Assembly (NCBI GenBank): GCA_029962745.1
Contig: CM057165.1
Location: forward strand, 24,083,202-24,147,201
Source: Echinometra lucunter
Taxonomy: Eukaryota > Echinodermata > Echinoidea > Camarodonta > Echinometridae
DNA length: 64,000 nt
Reading direction: 5' to 3'
Shown: one piece after another, positions 22,900-36,077 of the stretch
Layout of the letters: each line of letters opens with the position of its first letter
How positions within the stretch are numbered: the stretch's first letter is position 1
The notes under the pieces: model-generated
Told to the model about the DNA's origin: nothing
What the model saw: only the letters and a program-made list of their open reading frames with translations
Databases searched by the model: none
Program-made: the position numbers and the translations under genes

Positions 22900-24595
22900 A
22901 GAGAGACAAAGACAAAGAAGGCATATTATCATGATTGTGCGCGAAAGAAGGTTGTATATGGTTCAAAAACCTGGGCTCGGAGGAAAAGAAAGAACCGTAA
23001 ATGACAAAGGAGTCACGAAATCCTATTCAGATTAATAAAAAATGACAAGGTAACAATTAAATATTCATACGCAGAATCAGTCAAGAGGAGCGACAGTATC
23101 TATGCAACCAGTGTTTCCGTGTCAACAAAGTCATAAAACAACGAAGATTACTTGTTGTTAGCAGTACGGCACTTATCAGCACTTTGTAATCCCTTTGTCT
23201 TGAACGGATATCACCAACACTATCAATGTTCTCACATAAGTATTTAGCTTCATGATAAAAAAAGGCAAAGGCATCATACGCTCGAACGTGACAGTTTGCC
23301 CGTATTGATTTACTTTGTTTGTTTTGTGTCTTTTTCTTTTTATTTTAGCTTTTACATTTATTTGTGTGGGTTTTTTTTTTCTTGTCATTGCTTTTGATTT
23401 CCATTATTCTGTTGTCTTATTTTGTTTGTTTGTTTTAAAGTTATTTGCATGTTGTTGTTTTTCTTTACTTGTTCACCTTTGGTAAAAGAAATATGAGGAT
23501 CAGTAACATAACCAAACTCACACTATCAATGACGTGTCATTTTTCTCCTCATAAAACACTTGGTTTCGCCAGGGAGATGGGAGTCGCGGTACATTTTGTA
23601 TCCATGGACTTGTACATAACATACATCCTCATACATCATTATAGTCACTCATAATTATACTAGCAAATACATATTAATATGATGCTTTTATTAAGTTTAG
23701 TATTTAGTATTAGTGCGACGATCTGTGCATATATGGTTCCAACTAATTCTGTTTTTTGTTTTTCTTTTTCTTTTTGTCTGTCTTAAACCGGTACTGTCAC
23801 AGTTTTCGTATGACGTTAGAGATTGAATCCATAGAAGCCGTTAGAAGCTAAGAAAATTTCGGAATCCTTCCAAGCACGACGATAATGTTGTATCGAAAGG
23901 TCAAAAGCAGTTTTATGGAAGAGTCAACAGTATTATCGACTAATAGTTAAGATAAGATCTGTCGTGTATTTATACAGCACAATTATGGTTCTATTGTTCG
24001 TGATGTAGGGAAATACACGGGAAAGATATCGAAAAGAACTTTTAAGCATGGTTACGAAAATACCTGAAAATAGTAAGGGCGTAATTGGTAATGAATTCAC
24101 ACACCAATCATAGCACTAATTAACTCCGTAAGGAAGCAGTATATTACATAATCTTATATGATCACTGGTCGTTTCCGCTACATTATAAATTTGTTGTTTT
24201 TACAAGTTTTATTCTTTTCTCTCAAAAAGGAAATTATATATAATTTGTAACATGATACAGAAATGCAAATAATCTTTACATAAATATATTAGTTGAATGA
24301 TACAAATAAATTCTCATTTTTGTGAATAAAGCGAATGACACTTTAACAAGTACTCGAACGGAACGATATTATTTGACATGTTGGATATAATATTCAATCT
24401 TAGTAGTTTTAGTAGTGTATCAGTGGTTTCGTTATCTCTAAATCTATCCATTGATATATTGCCCTCGAAATGATTTGCATAAATGGTATTTACATAATAA
24501 TAATCGCCGCATGTACGACTCATATATACCCCAGACTTTCGTGGTTTGTCCCCTGCTCCTCCTTTAGGTCATTAACATGATTAAGGGTCTACTAG
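22900..24595. other. Intergenic, no gene seen
   Basis: AT-rich with poly-T and GTTT-rich stretches around 23280-23460. No recognised element or protein-like ORF. Confidence 0.35.
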
Positions 24596-24753
24596 GGGAG
24601 CGTTTCATGAAACGACTTGTCGGATGTTTTATCCGACAAAGTCTGTTTTATCCGACAGTTGCCACAGTAACGATGCTTCTCAGCCAATCAAAATCAAGGA
24701 AAGGTGTCAGATCTGACAACTTGTCAGATGACAAATGTTGATGAAACGCTCCC
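24596..24753. mobile_element. 158-bp MITE, GGGAGCGTTTCAT termini
   Basis: The ends are inverted repeats GGGAGCGTTTCATGAAACG and GGGAGCGTTTCATCAACA (right end read inward). The subterminal parts carry TTGTCGGAT-type repeats. The interior includes TTCTCAGCCAATCA, the reverse of the core in 16664 and 56353. TAG on both sides may be a 3-bp target duplication. Confidence 0.8.
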
Positions 24754-24910
24754 TAGATCTGCATTCGATATCTGAGGGAAACTCGATGTCGACTCCGCCT
24801 GTATAAGTTTAAGAAATACCTCCCTTTGGATAACATGTACCAACTCCTTACTATACCATGCATTATACAGCAAAAAAAAAACTTCAATGGGGGCACCCCT
24901 TGTTTTTCTT

Positions 24911-25410
24911 NNNNNNNNNNNNNNNNNNNNNNNNNNNNNNNNNNNNNNNNNNNNNNNNNNNNNNNNNNNNNNNNNNNNNNNNNNNNNNNNNNNNNNNNNN
25001 NNNNNNNNNNNNNNNNNNNNNNNNNNNNNNNNNNNNNNNNNNNNNNNNNNNNNNNNNNNNNNNNNNNNNNNNNNNNNNNNNNNNNNNNNNNNNNNNNNNN
25101 NNNNNNNNNNNNNNNNNNNNNNNNNNNNNNNNNNNNNNNNNNNNNNNNNNNNNNNNNNNNNNNNNNNNNNNNNNNNNNNNNNNNNNNNNNNNNNNNNNNN
25201 NNNNNNNNNNNNNNNNNNNNNNNNNNNNNNNNNNNNNNNNNNNNNNNNNNNNNNNNNNNNNNNNNNNNNNNNNNNNNNNNNNNNNNNNNNNNNNNNNNNN
25301 NNNNNNNNNNNNNNNNNNNNNNNNNNNNNNNNNNNNNNNNNNNNNNNNNNNNNNNNNNNNNNNNNNNNNNNNNNNNNNNNNNNNNNNNNNNNNNNNNNNN
25401 NNNNNNNNNN
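24911..25410. other. Assembly gap, 500 N
   Basis: Exactly 500 unknown bases, probably a fixed-size scaffold gap. Sequence on both sides is G-rich low complexity (GGGGGCACCCC on the left, GGGGTCGAGGGGGGC on the right). Confidence 0.99.
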
Positions 25411-26780
25411 GGGGTCGAGGGGGGCACGTGCAATAAACATTATCATGATTTTCTTTTGCTATCTGTAAAAAGAAAATAACAAGATCTCGACTTTTGGAGA
25501 AGGACGAGGTACACGTCATTCTTGAGTGTAGGCACTGAGTTTTTGGCATGAAGGGAGGAAACTGCCCCTATGGCCCCGATCTTTTTTCTGTCACTGGGAA
25601 CTATAGACTGAAGAATTCGGTTTTCCGTTTTAATATTTTCTGATTAATAACCACCAAATAATTGAAATTGTGATTTCGCTTTGATAAAATTATCCTTCTA
25701 CAATTTTACATGAACACAATAAGATATTATCTTTTCATGTGGGTTTTTTTTTCTGCCGTCAAAAAAGGTTCGGTCAATCTTTATTCCATTCCGGGAGACG
25801 AGGATCCTCGTCAGCTCCCCCGACCCACTCAGTCATTCTCCTTATTGGAATAGATTTGATGCTTTCATACACTCTATAGAAGGACCTATAAACATATAAC
25901 GGGTGTGGTCATGCAGAAAATCAACCTCTCAGAATTTGTAGCAGAAAAAATTTCAAGGGCTTCCTGTTTATCATAATGGTTGCTAAGAGATATTACCTTT
26001 TGAAGTATTGACGAGAATTTTCGCGATCGTTACATTTTTCGCTTAAGTCACGTTTTCTCCTATCTACGCAGAGTATATCAGCAAACACAGTGAAGTAGCT
26101 ACATGGGGGGGGGGGCGGGGCTCGTACCCCCAGTTGAATCGTGAAACGAAAAAAGGAAGCAAAAGGAGAAAGTAAAAGAAAATGGAAAAAAGGAGAAAAG
26201 GGCGACAGGACCCCTCCTGCACCCTCTCCAATCCTGCACCGGCCTTGTGAATTCGCGTCTCATTTTCCGATTAAAACCGGTGCTTCCCTTAATGGCTAGA
26301 CTCATGCTGCACCTCCTAGCGAACATGATATAAATTTCCCATAAATAGATGGTAGAAGATTTAAGAGGGGATGACAAAGTTCACTTCCAACTCGGAATAG
26401 AATATTTTACTTCATTTTATAACAGCTTGCCTCACGCGGAGATTATAGTACATCATAAACGAACAAGTATGTAGCGAAGATGATTTTGAATTTTTTTGAA
26501 TGTTCACAGAGCAGAATTAAATGGTAAATGTTACTTGACTGAAGTTTGAACTGTGTTTAAAGATAAAATTCGTAAGAATTTGCAAGGCAGTAGGCTTGCT
26601 TGTCCATATCTTTTCAAATCATCAGGGCTCTCATTGGGTACAATGATATTGTAACAGTAGTGTTTTCTGTATAGACAGAAATATAAATATAAAACGTCAG
26701 GCTTGATACAACTTTCAAAGGAAAACCAGTTTAATGACAAAGAACAAAACTTACACTATACATTATAAAACAGAAAAACA
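25411..26780. other. Intergenic, no gene seen
   Basis: A G run at 26104-26119 is followed by purine-rich sequence like the interior of the short hAT element at 8770, perhaps a decayed relative. Nothing else was recognised. Confidence 0.35.
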
Positions 26781-26789
26781 CAGTGGTTT

Positions 26790-27150
26790 AGTTGTTTTAA
26801 TAATTATTGCACTTTGATAAGGAGGTCCGAGATTCAAATGCTGTCATGAGACAGAGCCTTTAATCATTGCCTTTTTTTCTCTCTCTCCACCCAGGTGTAG
26901 TAAACGGGTACTGCACTCTCAGAAGAAGAAAAAATGGTTGGTTAAAATATAAACCTACCAACTGTTGGTTAAAAAGAATAGAATATTCCGTGTGTTTTAC
27001 ATACAAATTTGTTTTATAACACACAGTTGGTAGGTTCATATTTTAACCAACCTTAAGATTTTTAACCAACTTTTCTGAGAGTGTGGTACCCGATATTGAA
27101 TACTTGGAAGAACAGTCGTAATTTGATAATACGACTGAAATGGCTATCCG
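26790..27150 (+). mobile_element. Decayed tRNA-headed SINE interrupted by a MITE
   Basis: A weak head (AAGGAGGTCCGAGATTCAAA, with a box B-like core) is followed by the SINE phrase CACCCAGGTGTAGTAAACGG. After the inverted-repeat element 26914-27083 the sequence continues GGTACCCGATATTGAATACT, as expected for the SINE body. Confidence 0.5.
26914..27083. mobile_element. 170-bp inverted-repeat MITE, CACTCTCAGAA termini
   Basis: The two ends read inward both give CACTCTCAGAA and then repeated GTTGGTTAAAA and AACCTACCAACTGT. Nearly the whole element can fold. It sits inside SINE sequence. Confidence 0.75.
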
Positions 27151-28033
27151 CCGTTTATATCTATATGTAGGCCCTATATATTTGTATTTTTATGTTGCTT
27201 TTAATGGAAATAAAAAAACAGAAACAAAAAACAAAAAATAAACAAACAAACAAGAATTCCACCATCAATGAGGTATAATCAGGTAAATAAATTATAAAGA
27301 ATTACTATATCTTGCCCTCTAGTGTACACACGTATAGGCGTTAAAAAACACAAAAAACAAACATCATTAAGTCCAATTTCCAATGAATATTTCAGTCATG
27401 GTACAGTATATTTGGATCAAGAAATTCCTGAACTCAGTCAGGGTACAGCCACAATTCTGTTTCAGTGCTCCTATCATTTCAGTTCCTACTACATGTACTA
27501 TAAGCTTTATTCAGTCAGTGTGGTTGTTGCTTTTTATCAAGGAAGATATAGCGTAACAACAGTAGTAAAATACTCGTATAGTAATATCAACTTACCAGAA
27601 TGATATATTCGCTTCTAGCTCAGCAAAACTTTGAGAGATATACCCCCAGAGTTTTCTGTACTCAGTTGCAAACTATACATGCACCAACTCTATCAATGCG
27701 TACTTCTCTAATTATTTGCTATTCGGCTTTTTTTATCTGAAATATTTACTCTGTGACTTCAGTTTTCAACTGGACAAGCCTGAGCTAAGCTGATTCTCGC
27801 TCAGTCTCCAAGGGTTCTTGCTTCAAAACACACATGCAGGCCTTCATATAGTCGATGTGCTTTCAACATGAAAACAAATAGGTGTTTCGGGTCCTTAAAA
27901 ACCACCAGCTATTGACAGGTCCGAGAAAGTTTCTTTGTGACGGCAATTTGCTAGAGAAGATATAACACGAGAGCAGTGTCGCGTGACTCTTTCAATGCGG
28001 TGACGTTAATCTAAAGGCTTTACAGTCTGAAAG

Positions 28034-28515
28034 AGGTTGCCATTATTTGGAACAATACGTGTGAGATAGTCACTGGCCCGGGAAAAATGTCAACGTAAAG
28101 CAATAAATCCTTAGCAACCATTGTTTTAATTATTGTCTGGTTGAGTAGGCTTACCAATACCAAGGTGGCGGTATTGATTCCGATTTGGAAAGACATTCAA
28201 TTGTCTTTTTTTGCTTAATGACGAATGTTCTTCTTAATTGACATATTGATCAATGAATAAAAAATTAAACGGTTAGGTTGCCATTATTTTGAATAATACG
28301 TGTGAGATAGTCACTAGCCCGGGAAAATATCAACGTAAAGCAATAAATCCTTAGCAACCATTTGTTTTAATTATTGTCTGGTTGAGCAGGCTTACCAATA
28401 CCAAGGTGGTGGTATTGATTCCGATTTTTGGAAAGATATTCAATTGTCTTTGTTTGCTTAATGACGAATGTTCTTCTTAACTGACATTGATCAATGCATA
28501 AGAAATTAAACGGTT
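28034..28515 (+). repeat. Tandem duplication, two 241-bp units
   Basis: Units 28034-28274 and 28275-28515 share AGGTTGCCATTATTT at the start and AAATTAAACGGTT at the end, and differ by scattered substitutions and 1-2 bp indels. Confidence 0.9.
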
Positions 28516-28999
28516 CTTTGCAATGAGTCTACGTAAATCATCCGAATATGCCCCTAACACGGATATCATAAAAGCATATTTTGGCTATTATATTTCGACG
28601 AGTCCGAATTCCAATAACCCTTAGCATAACATGTGCTCAGGCCAATGATTCTTTTATCGTTATCGTTGGGGTAAATTTTCTGTTTTAGTTTGTTTGTTTC
28701 GTTTTGTATTTTTGTGTTTCTAAAAATAATATCTATTCATTTGCTTAAAGCAAAAGGAAACCCTGGATTTAGACAAGTCGATTTTAACAAGGATATGGAG
28801 GATCTTTGTGAACTCGGTATAATTTGTGTCAAATACATTTTCCCATGATATACGTGCATCTTGAGCTAAGAAAGAGGCAAGCTGCGCCTGGAGAGATAAT
28901 GAAGAAAATCTGAAATTCTGTGTACAAAACATATGTAGAGTTGTCCACCAAAACTTACCATTTCGAAGTGATATTGCCAATTCGAGGATCGCCAATGAT

Positions 29000-29407
29000 C
29001 ACTGGCGTAAATCCCGGGGGGATGGGGGGATATATCCCCCCCCCCCCACTTTTTGGAGAGGGGGGATGGCGTGTACAAATATCCCCCCCCCCCCCCACTT
29101 TTTAAGAAAGAAAATACATTTAATTAATCCGTTAGTAAAATCTTTGAATATCTGTCATAAACAACATCATATTTTAGAATTTCTATTTGAAAATGCGATT
29201 GAAAACCAAAAAAGTGGTTATTTTTGGCTCGCTCGCTTCGCTCGCTCGCAAAATAAATATTAAAATGTGTGTAGGGGGGTCTGTGGGGGTCAGTTAGGGT
29301 GTGTGCTTATACTTAAGTGTGAGATCGACAGAAAAAAAAAATCGTCAAAAAAGTCAATAATCCCCCCCCCCCCCCCCCCCACTCCTCAGAGTGGATTTAC
29401 GCCGGTG
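29000..29407. mobile_element. hAT-type element with 8-bp target duplication
   Basis: The termini CACTGGCGTAAATCC and CACCGGCGTAAATCC (right end read inward) match at 14 of 15. The flanks CCAATGAT at 28992-28999 and 29408-29415 are identical. The 408-bp interior has long C runs and GCTCGCTCGCTTCGCTCGCT. Confidence 0.88.
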
Positions 29408-29768
29408 CCAATGATAGTAAATCGAGCTCTTTTCTATTTCAGAACTTTCTCGTTTCGTATTAAACCTATTTTGATACAGCTTTTAAAAAAGATATTGCTT
29501 CTTTCTATCCTCTCTTTTCATCAAAATTGACTTTGTCTCCAGGGTTTCCTTTTCCTTTAAGGTACAAAGACGGGATTTGCACACAATCCTCAGACAGGCT
29601 ACAATTAGAAAAAAAAAATGAAATAAAGCAGTGCACTGCAAAGGACTGTGTGGTTGGAAATTTCATTACGTACGTTATATAAAAACCCAACCACAGCGAA
29701 CTCATTCATAATTCTTTGGTATTATGGAAGCTAGAAGAAAGGAGATGTTACTGTACTTTGTAGAGGGG

Positions 29769-29769
29769 G

Positions 29770-29861
<92 letters not shown>
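29769..29861 (+). repeat. (GA)n microsatellite, about 90 bp
   Basis: Almost pure AG repeat with one GG interruption. An ORF through it is an artefact. Confidence 0.95.
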
Positions 29862-29865
<4 letters not shown>

Positions 29866-30652
29866 TAGCCATTCATCATTTTACTGCCAGCAACATTACT
29901 GCTCGAGTATTCTCACTGAACTTTAGCTCAATATGATATACGATCATCTATAAAACGGTCGAGTAGGGAAATGAGAGGGAAAAAAAACCCCAAACGAACA
30001 ACAAAAAAAAAACAACAAAACAAAACAAAACATGAAATAAGCCAAATTGATATTTGCTGTAGATACAATAAGAACATAAAGAGAAAAATTCAAGGGAAAG
30101 GAAAGAGGAGGGAGGGAGAGAGGAGAGAGAAAGAGTAAGAGATTGCTGGGGAATAAGTGACAATAAGAGACAATAAACACAAGTAATCAAAGTTTAGACA
30201 AAAAAATTATTTTTTAATGTCTACACGTCGACTGCTTTATTGCTACTTTAAAGTTCTTAGATGTCTGAACGAAAACAGTGTAGACAGAGTTTACATGATA
30301 ATTCTGAGTATTGCAAATATAACTGACATTTCTTCAATTTCATACCGTTGAGAGACTTACCGGTATTGCATACACACCACTGGCGCCGGTACATTAAAAT
30401 CAGAGAAAGCAGGAGGGGGGGGGGGGGGGGGGGGAGAGAGGCAGAGCGCATTGTGCACTAATAAGTGCTCCCCCCCCCCCCCCCATTGTTTGCTCTCAAC
30501 TTCCCAGCATTCCTGATATGCACTTATTTGAAAGTCTGAACAAAATATTTCATAAGTTAAAAAATATACATGTATCTACAAAAGAAAAAGAGATTTCAGA
30601 GAAAGAAAATAAGCGCCAGAATCAGTATACGGGAAAAAAATCTAAACGGATC

Positions 30653-31018
30653 ATAATAATAATAATAATAATCTGGATTTATATAGCGCCTAATACATCT
30701 CCAAGAGAGTCTCTAAGCACTTTTTTTTACAGAAATATTATTACCCCGGTCATCGGATTCAGGCTTGCCCGCATACAATGCATGCACCTTCTCCACTCCC
30801 TAGGGAGCATTCCAGCCAGGCACCTTTTGCAGGCGCCCACAATGCTAAACAAATCACAATGACTTTCGCATCCTACCGGGTACCCACTTAACACCTGGGT
30901 GGAGAGTGGCAAATGTAGATTCATATCTTGCCAAAGGACATTAGTGCCGCGCCGGGATTTGAACTCGGACCACGAGATCTACAGTCCGGTGACATATCCA
31001 CTAGACCACGACACCTCT
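30653..31018 (-). mobile_element. tRNA-derived SINE with short (ATT)n tail
   Basis: On the minus strand it begins GAGGTGTCGTGGTCTAGTGG with box B GAGTTCAAATCCC. The body contains CACCCAGGTG-type sequence and ends GGCGCTATATAAATCCAG followed by ATT repeats, a very common SINE 3' end in marine invertebrates. Confidence 0.8.
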
Positions 31019-31045
31019 ATACAACATTCATGAACATTCTTATAC

Positions 31046-31077
<32 letters not shown>

Positions 31078-31649
31078 TGTGCCAATTTACAAGATACATG
31101 TACAAACTAGGACGTTAAAAGTGGACTAGATCAGAGGCAAGTTGACAATAAATATTTCCGAGTACATGTATATGATTATAATGGTTTTCATCATCATGCT
31201 GAGAAGGCACAATTCTCAATAAGTATGTTGTTTTACTTTTATGGCATGCAGTTCTTGAGCCTTTCAGGTAACATCACTGACTCAACATCTTAAATAACAT
31301 TTTAAAGCAGAAAAGTAAGCCCAATCATTACTGCATACTAACATCCAAGAAGATAACTTTTCAAAAAAGCCTATCTTCTGAGTAAGTTTGAAATACATCA
31401 ATATTTTCACAATTTTCAATCAGAATAGAATACAAATTAAGGATCTATTATGGTGGATATGTGTCATTATGGAAAGAAACAATAGTAAAGAATTTTATTA
31501 TAGCAAAATGTGATGGGTTAGACAAAGGCCGCATTAAGGACAAGATGAATGCGCCTGCGTCTTCTACATGCCCCTGCCTATCAAACTTCATGGTGCAAAC
31601 TGTTCTTGCATCATTATGATAACCAGAATAAAAAACATATATACATGTT

Positions 31650-31975
31650 AACTGACCTTTGACTCAACAACACAGAAGTCTGATCACTTTGTCTCTTCAT
31701 AGTCTACTAACGCATCTTTTATTTCCATATTATCCCTAAGACCTATGACCTACATACCCACAAATCTAATCAGATTGTCTTCCTATGGGTGATGCATACC
31801 AGCACCACATTTAAAGTTCATACTTCAACTGGTTCTTCAAATATCATGTGAACGAGGCAAACACCTGAAATTTTGGAAATGACCTCTGTGACCTTTGGCC
31901 TTTGACCTACATATCCTAAAATCTAATCAGATTGTCTTCCTATAATGCCTACGGCACCACCTTTGGTGGTCAGAG
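31650..31975 (+). mobile_element. Decayed copy of the DR1-bearing tandem-repeat element
   Basis: It contains degenerate units with GACCTACATA, AAATCTAATCAGATTGTCTT and GTGACCTTTGGCCTTTGACC, and ends in the hairpin ATGCCTACGG..GGTGGTCAGAGGCAT. These match the internal units and right end of 47785-48366. The left boundary is uncertain. Confidence 0.6.
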
Positions 31976-31984
31976 GCATGAAAA

Positions 31985-32031
31985 GAAACATCTAACCCCA
32001 CATCAGAAGATGAGGAGGAGGAGGAGGATAG

Positions 32032-32082
<51 letters not shown>

Positions 32083-33680
32083 GGTACAATTCATGGATTT
32101 TGAAAGATCAGGTTTTCAGATCATTGTCTTGTCATCTATCATGAAATCACACACAACATGATCAAATTTGATCATACTGATTACAAGATCTTGGCATTCA
32201 AAATATGAAATTTTTCAAACCATGTGTTAAACTTTTCTCTAAATTTACGAACAAAAGAAAGAAATCAATGATAAATTCATAATATATGCCAAGCAAAATC
32301 TGATCAAGGAATAACAATATTATAAGCCTGTGTACAAGATTACAAAACAAACAGTTTATACACCATCTCCACTAGTTTGAGAGTAGTGCTTTCATATGAC
32401 AACATGCACATGAATTCAAGACAATAGCAATTAAAAAGGCGATCTTCAATCATCAAATGGTTTCAATCTCTCTCTACCAGTAATGCAAATGTCTTGACAA
32501 TGAATATCATGCTACAGTTTAGATTATAAGTCATACTTTTGATCCACTCATTCAATCATTTGCATTGATGACAGAAAAAAAAAAATGTTTTCATTTTAAA
32601 TTCCTTACTCTTTAATATCTTAATCTGTCTAAGATCATGCACATTTTATAGCTATTGTAGTAAAACTGAAACTATGGTTGCTTGGTAACCTTAGAAAAAT
32701 AAAAACAACATTGCTTTGAATATAATGATGCTCTGTAGAAGTGGTCTATCCTGTAATATTTCATTCCGCAAGACACTATACCATCCATTCCTTTAAATAG
32801 AAGCTTGAGTTCTGGGAAAGTTGAAAAATAATTTGTGAGCTCCTCATTCTTACAGTTAGGAAGAATATCCTTGTGAAAATGTCCCCTTGAAAAGATTGCT
32901 CTTCAAATGCCCTCATATTGGAAATATGACAAGAAAAAGCTGAAAAGTTTGCAGATAACATTCATGCCAGATTTGTGTATGCTCTAATATACTCACTTCT
33001 TTTTTGCAGTGCAAGTACCTTTTGGGAAAAAAGTAAGTGAATCTCTTATCTATTTGATAATCTCCAAATCTCATAAGAGACACTTGTGTTTATATACAAC
33101 TAATTTAACTCTCCCAGTTGGTCTGGAACAGCTTCTTTCTTATTATGATTGCATGACCAGAACTCAAGTTTAGCTTTACAGTATGGCGGAATGGAAAAAA
33201 GACCATCTCTGCAAGCTGTACTTTCTCTATAGTGGCTATAACAAGACAAGATTTTCAAACAATTGTAACCTCTATTAGATATGTATCAAAATATCTCTTG
33301 TGTGCTCTTTCAAGTGAAAGCATGTCTGAGCTTTAGATAGCATTAAAGGTAGTCTGGAGTTCTTGTAAAGATATCATATTTCAAACTAAATGTCCCAAAG
33401 CCAATTCAAAGTCATTTTCAAATCGCAGTCGGGGCATTGTAATTTTCTCACATTCTTTTTCTATGATATATCTAATCCTACCAATTATGATATTAAGATC
33501 ATGACTAATCGTCCTCTATAGAAATTTGTTGGCATGGATTTGCCCGACTTTAGGGGGAAGACCCGTCTCAATGGTAGGCCTTTGCCCAGGGCCTTTGGCA
33601 TATGGTATGGTTGGTATGGAAGTACCCCACTGCGCTGATGGAAAGAGATGGGCTAATGTGAGATTGTTGATTTGCCTCGA
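31985..33680. other. Intergenic, no gene seen
   Basis: Contains a (GAT)n run at 32029-32081. I looked here for the missing last MVB12 exon on the minus strand and found none that is convincing. Confidence 0.35.
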
Positions 33681-33685
33681 CGGAA

Positions 33686-33756
33686 GCCCAGATAGCTCAG
33701 TTGGTAGAGCACTGGTCATGTAAGCCAGGGTCCGGGTTCAAATTCCGGTCGGGGCA
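33686..33756 (+). tRNA. tRNA-Thr(TGT)-like sequence, probably pseudogene or SINE head
   Basis: The acceptor arm pairs 6 of 7, the D-arm is GCTC/GAGC, the anticodon arm is CTGGT-CATGTAA-GCCAG and the T-arm CCGGG-TTCAAAT-TCCGG. The anticodon would be TGT. Against a functional gene: position 33 is A instead of the universal T, one acceptor mismatch, and a variable loop about two bases short. The 3' neighbour (GGGGCATTG.AATTTTCTCACATTC) occurs a second time at 33431, which suggests a dispersed repeat. Confidence 0.5.
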
Positions 33757-34879
33757 TTGCAATTTTCTCACATTCTTTTTCCATTTTAAATAGCCAACTA
33801 TGTGTAAAAATCATGCAATATATCATACAGTTGTGGGGAAAATGAAAATGTAATCACATATGACACAAAATTAAAACATTCAACATAAAGTTTATTAGAT
33901 TCTGATTAAATCCTATATGTTTTACCATTAACAAAAACTAACAATTACTTTTCAACCCTTTACAATGGGAACCAGTAGTTCCTGTGTAATGCCCAGGCCC
34001 GAAAGCTAAGCCATTTTGTCCAGATCCATTAGAAGGCCAACCTAAGCACCATCAATATTCATGATCTAAAAATGAATGATTCATTTTGTAAGATGCGAGT
34101 AGCGTGCATTTGTACACGTTATGAAACATTACGCTCATCAGCTTACCGCATGCACAATAAATGTTCAACAAATGCGCAACAAATGCGCATTAAGTCAAAG
34201 TGTTACAATAAAAGTGATACGCGCAATAGATATGAATAATGCAAAAGTGTTATCGATATCATGGCAATAACGGGTGCTTATCGGCCCCTTCAAATGATTC
34301 GAAAGAGGCGGGGCCTAATACCATTTGCGTAATGATATCCGCATGTGCTGCTTTCCGGCTAGTAAATTTATCATATGTCTATGTTTATGCCTTACGACTA
34401 AAGGAAAATCTTCAGTCAGTAGGTTAGATTTCATGTTTATAAAACACTGTATTTCCTAGGTTGCTGTGTCTTAGGGTGAATCACACATTGTTAACCTCTG
34501 CTTAGTCTGCACTTCAAAGTTGAAGTCATAGTAAAACTGGCTGAGAATATCACTCTCCGATTTATATGGAATACGAGGAACGTCAAACTGTCAAAGAAAA
34601 CGCACAAAGGATAAAATACTAAATTAAAAGATTTGATAGACTAAGAGATTATAGATTATAGATCAATAACATTCATATGGAGAGGAAGGCAATTGTCCCT
34701 TAAACACATATTGAAACCCAAGTTTATTCTATTTTTCTGAGGCTCCCTTGATTGATTTTTAAAATGTCCTTGACATGCTCCCTTGAGAGTATAGGACAAA
34801 TGAGATATTGGACAGGCATCATATGAATCTTCCATTCTAATACTCTAATCAGTAAACTCATCAATAGAAGCAATAATGA

Positions 34880-35760
<881 letters not shown>

Positions 35761-36015
35761 AATTCGCCAGTTTACACAATTTGAAACTCAAGTGACATGG
35801 AAGAATTAAATATTACACCAAGATCTGCCAATTATCATGAGATTTTAAAAATACATCTAAAAATGACAAAGAAACCCACACACAAGATGGTCCCATAATA
35901 TTCTAAAGATTTTCAACGGAGTGTTGTTTTTTCCATGAAAAATGGAAGTTACAAAATGAGCAGTATATAAAAGGAAGGGATTACACTTGTGAAACAGTTA
36001 CAGTCAAATACTCAC

Positions 36016-36077
36016 AGTTGATATACTAGTCATGGCTTGTAGGGTTGGGTTGATTTGAAAAGGTACGCCTTCAATAG
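36016..36077 (-). CDS. MVB12: MVB12 exon 7: start of UMA segment
   Basis: The acceptor is TTTCTTACAG and the donor TCAACT|GTGAGT. It completes Ala and adds IEGVPFQINPTLQAMTSIST, ending in phase 0. Read-through would stop after three codons, so another exon is expected. Confidence 0.82.

Noticed and set aside
24724..25549. ORFs crossing the first gap (and 59617-60258)
   Set aside because: They are open only because N bases contain no stops.
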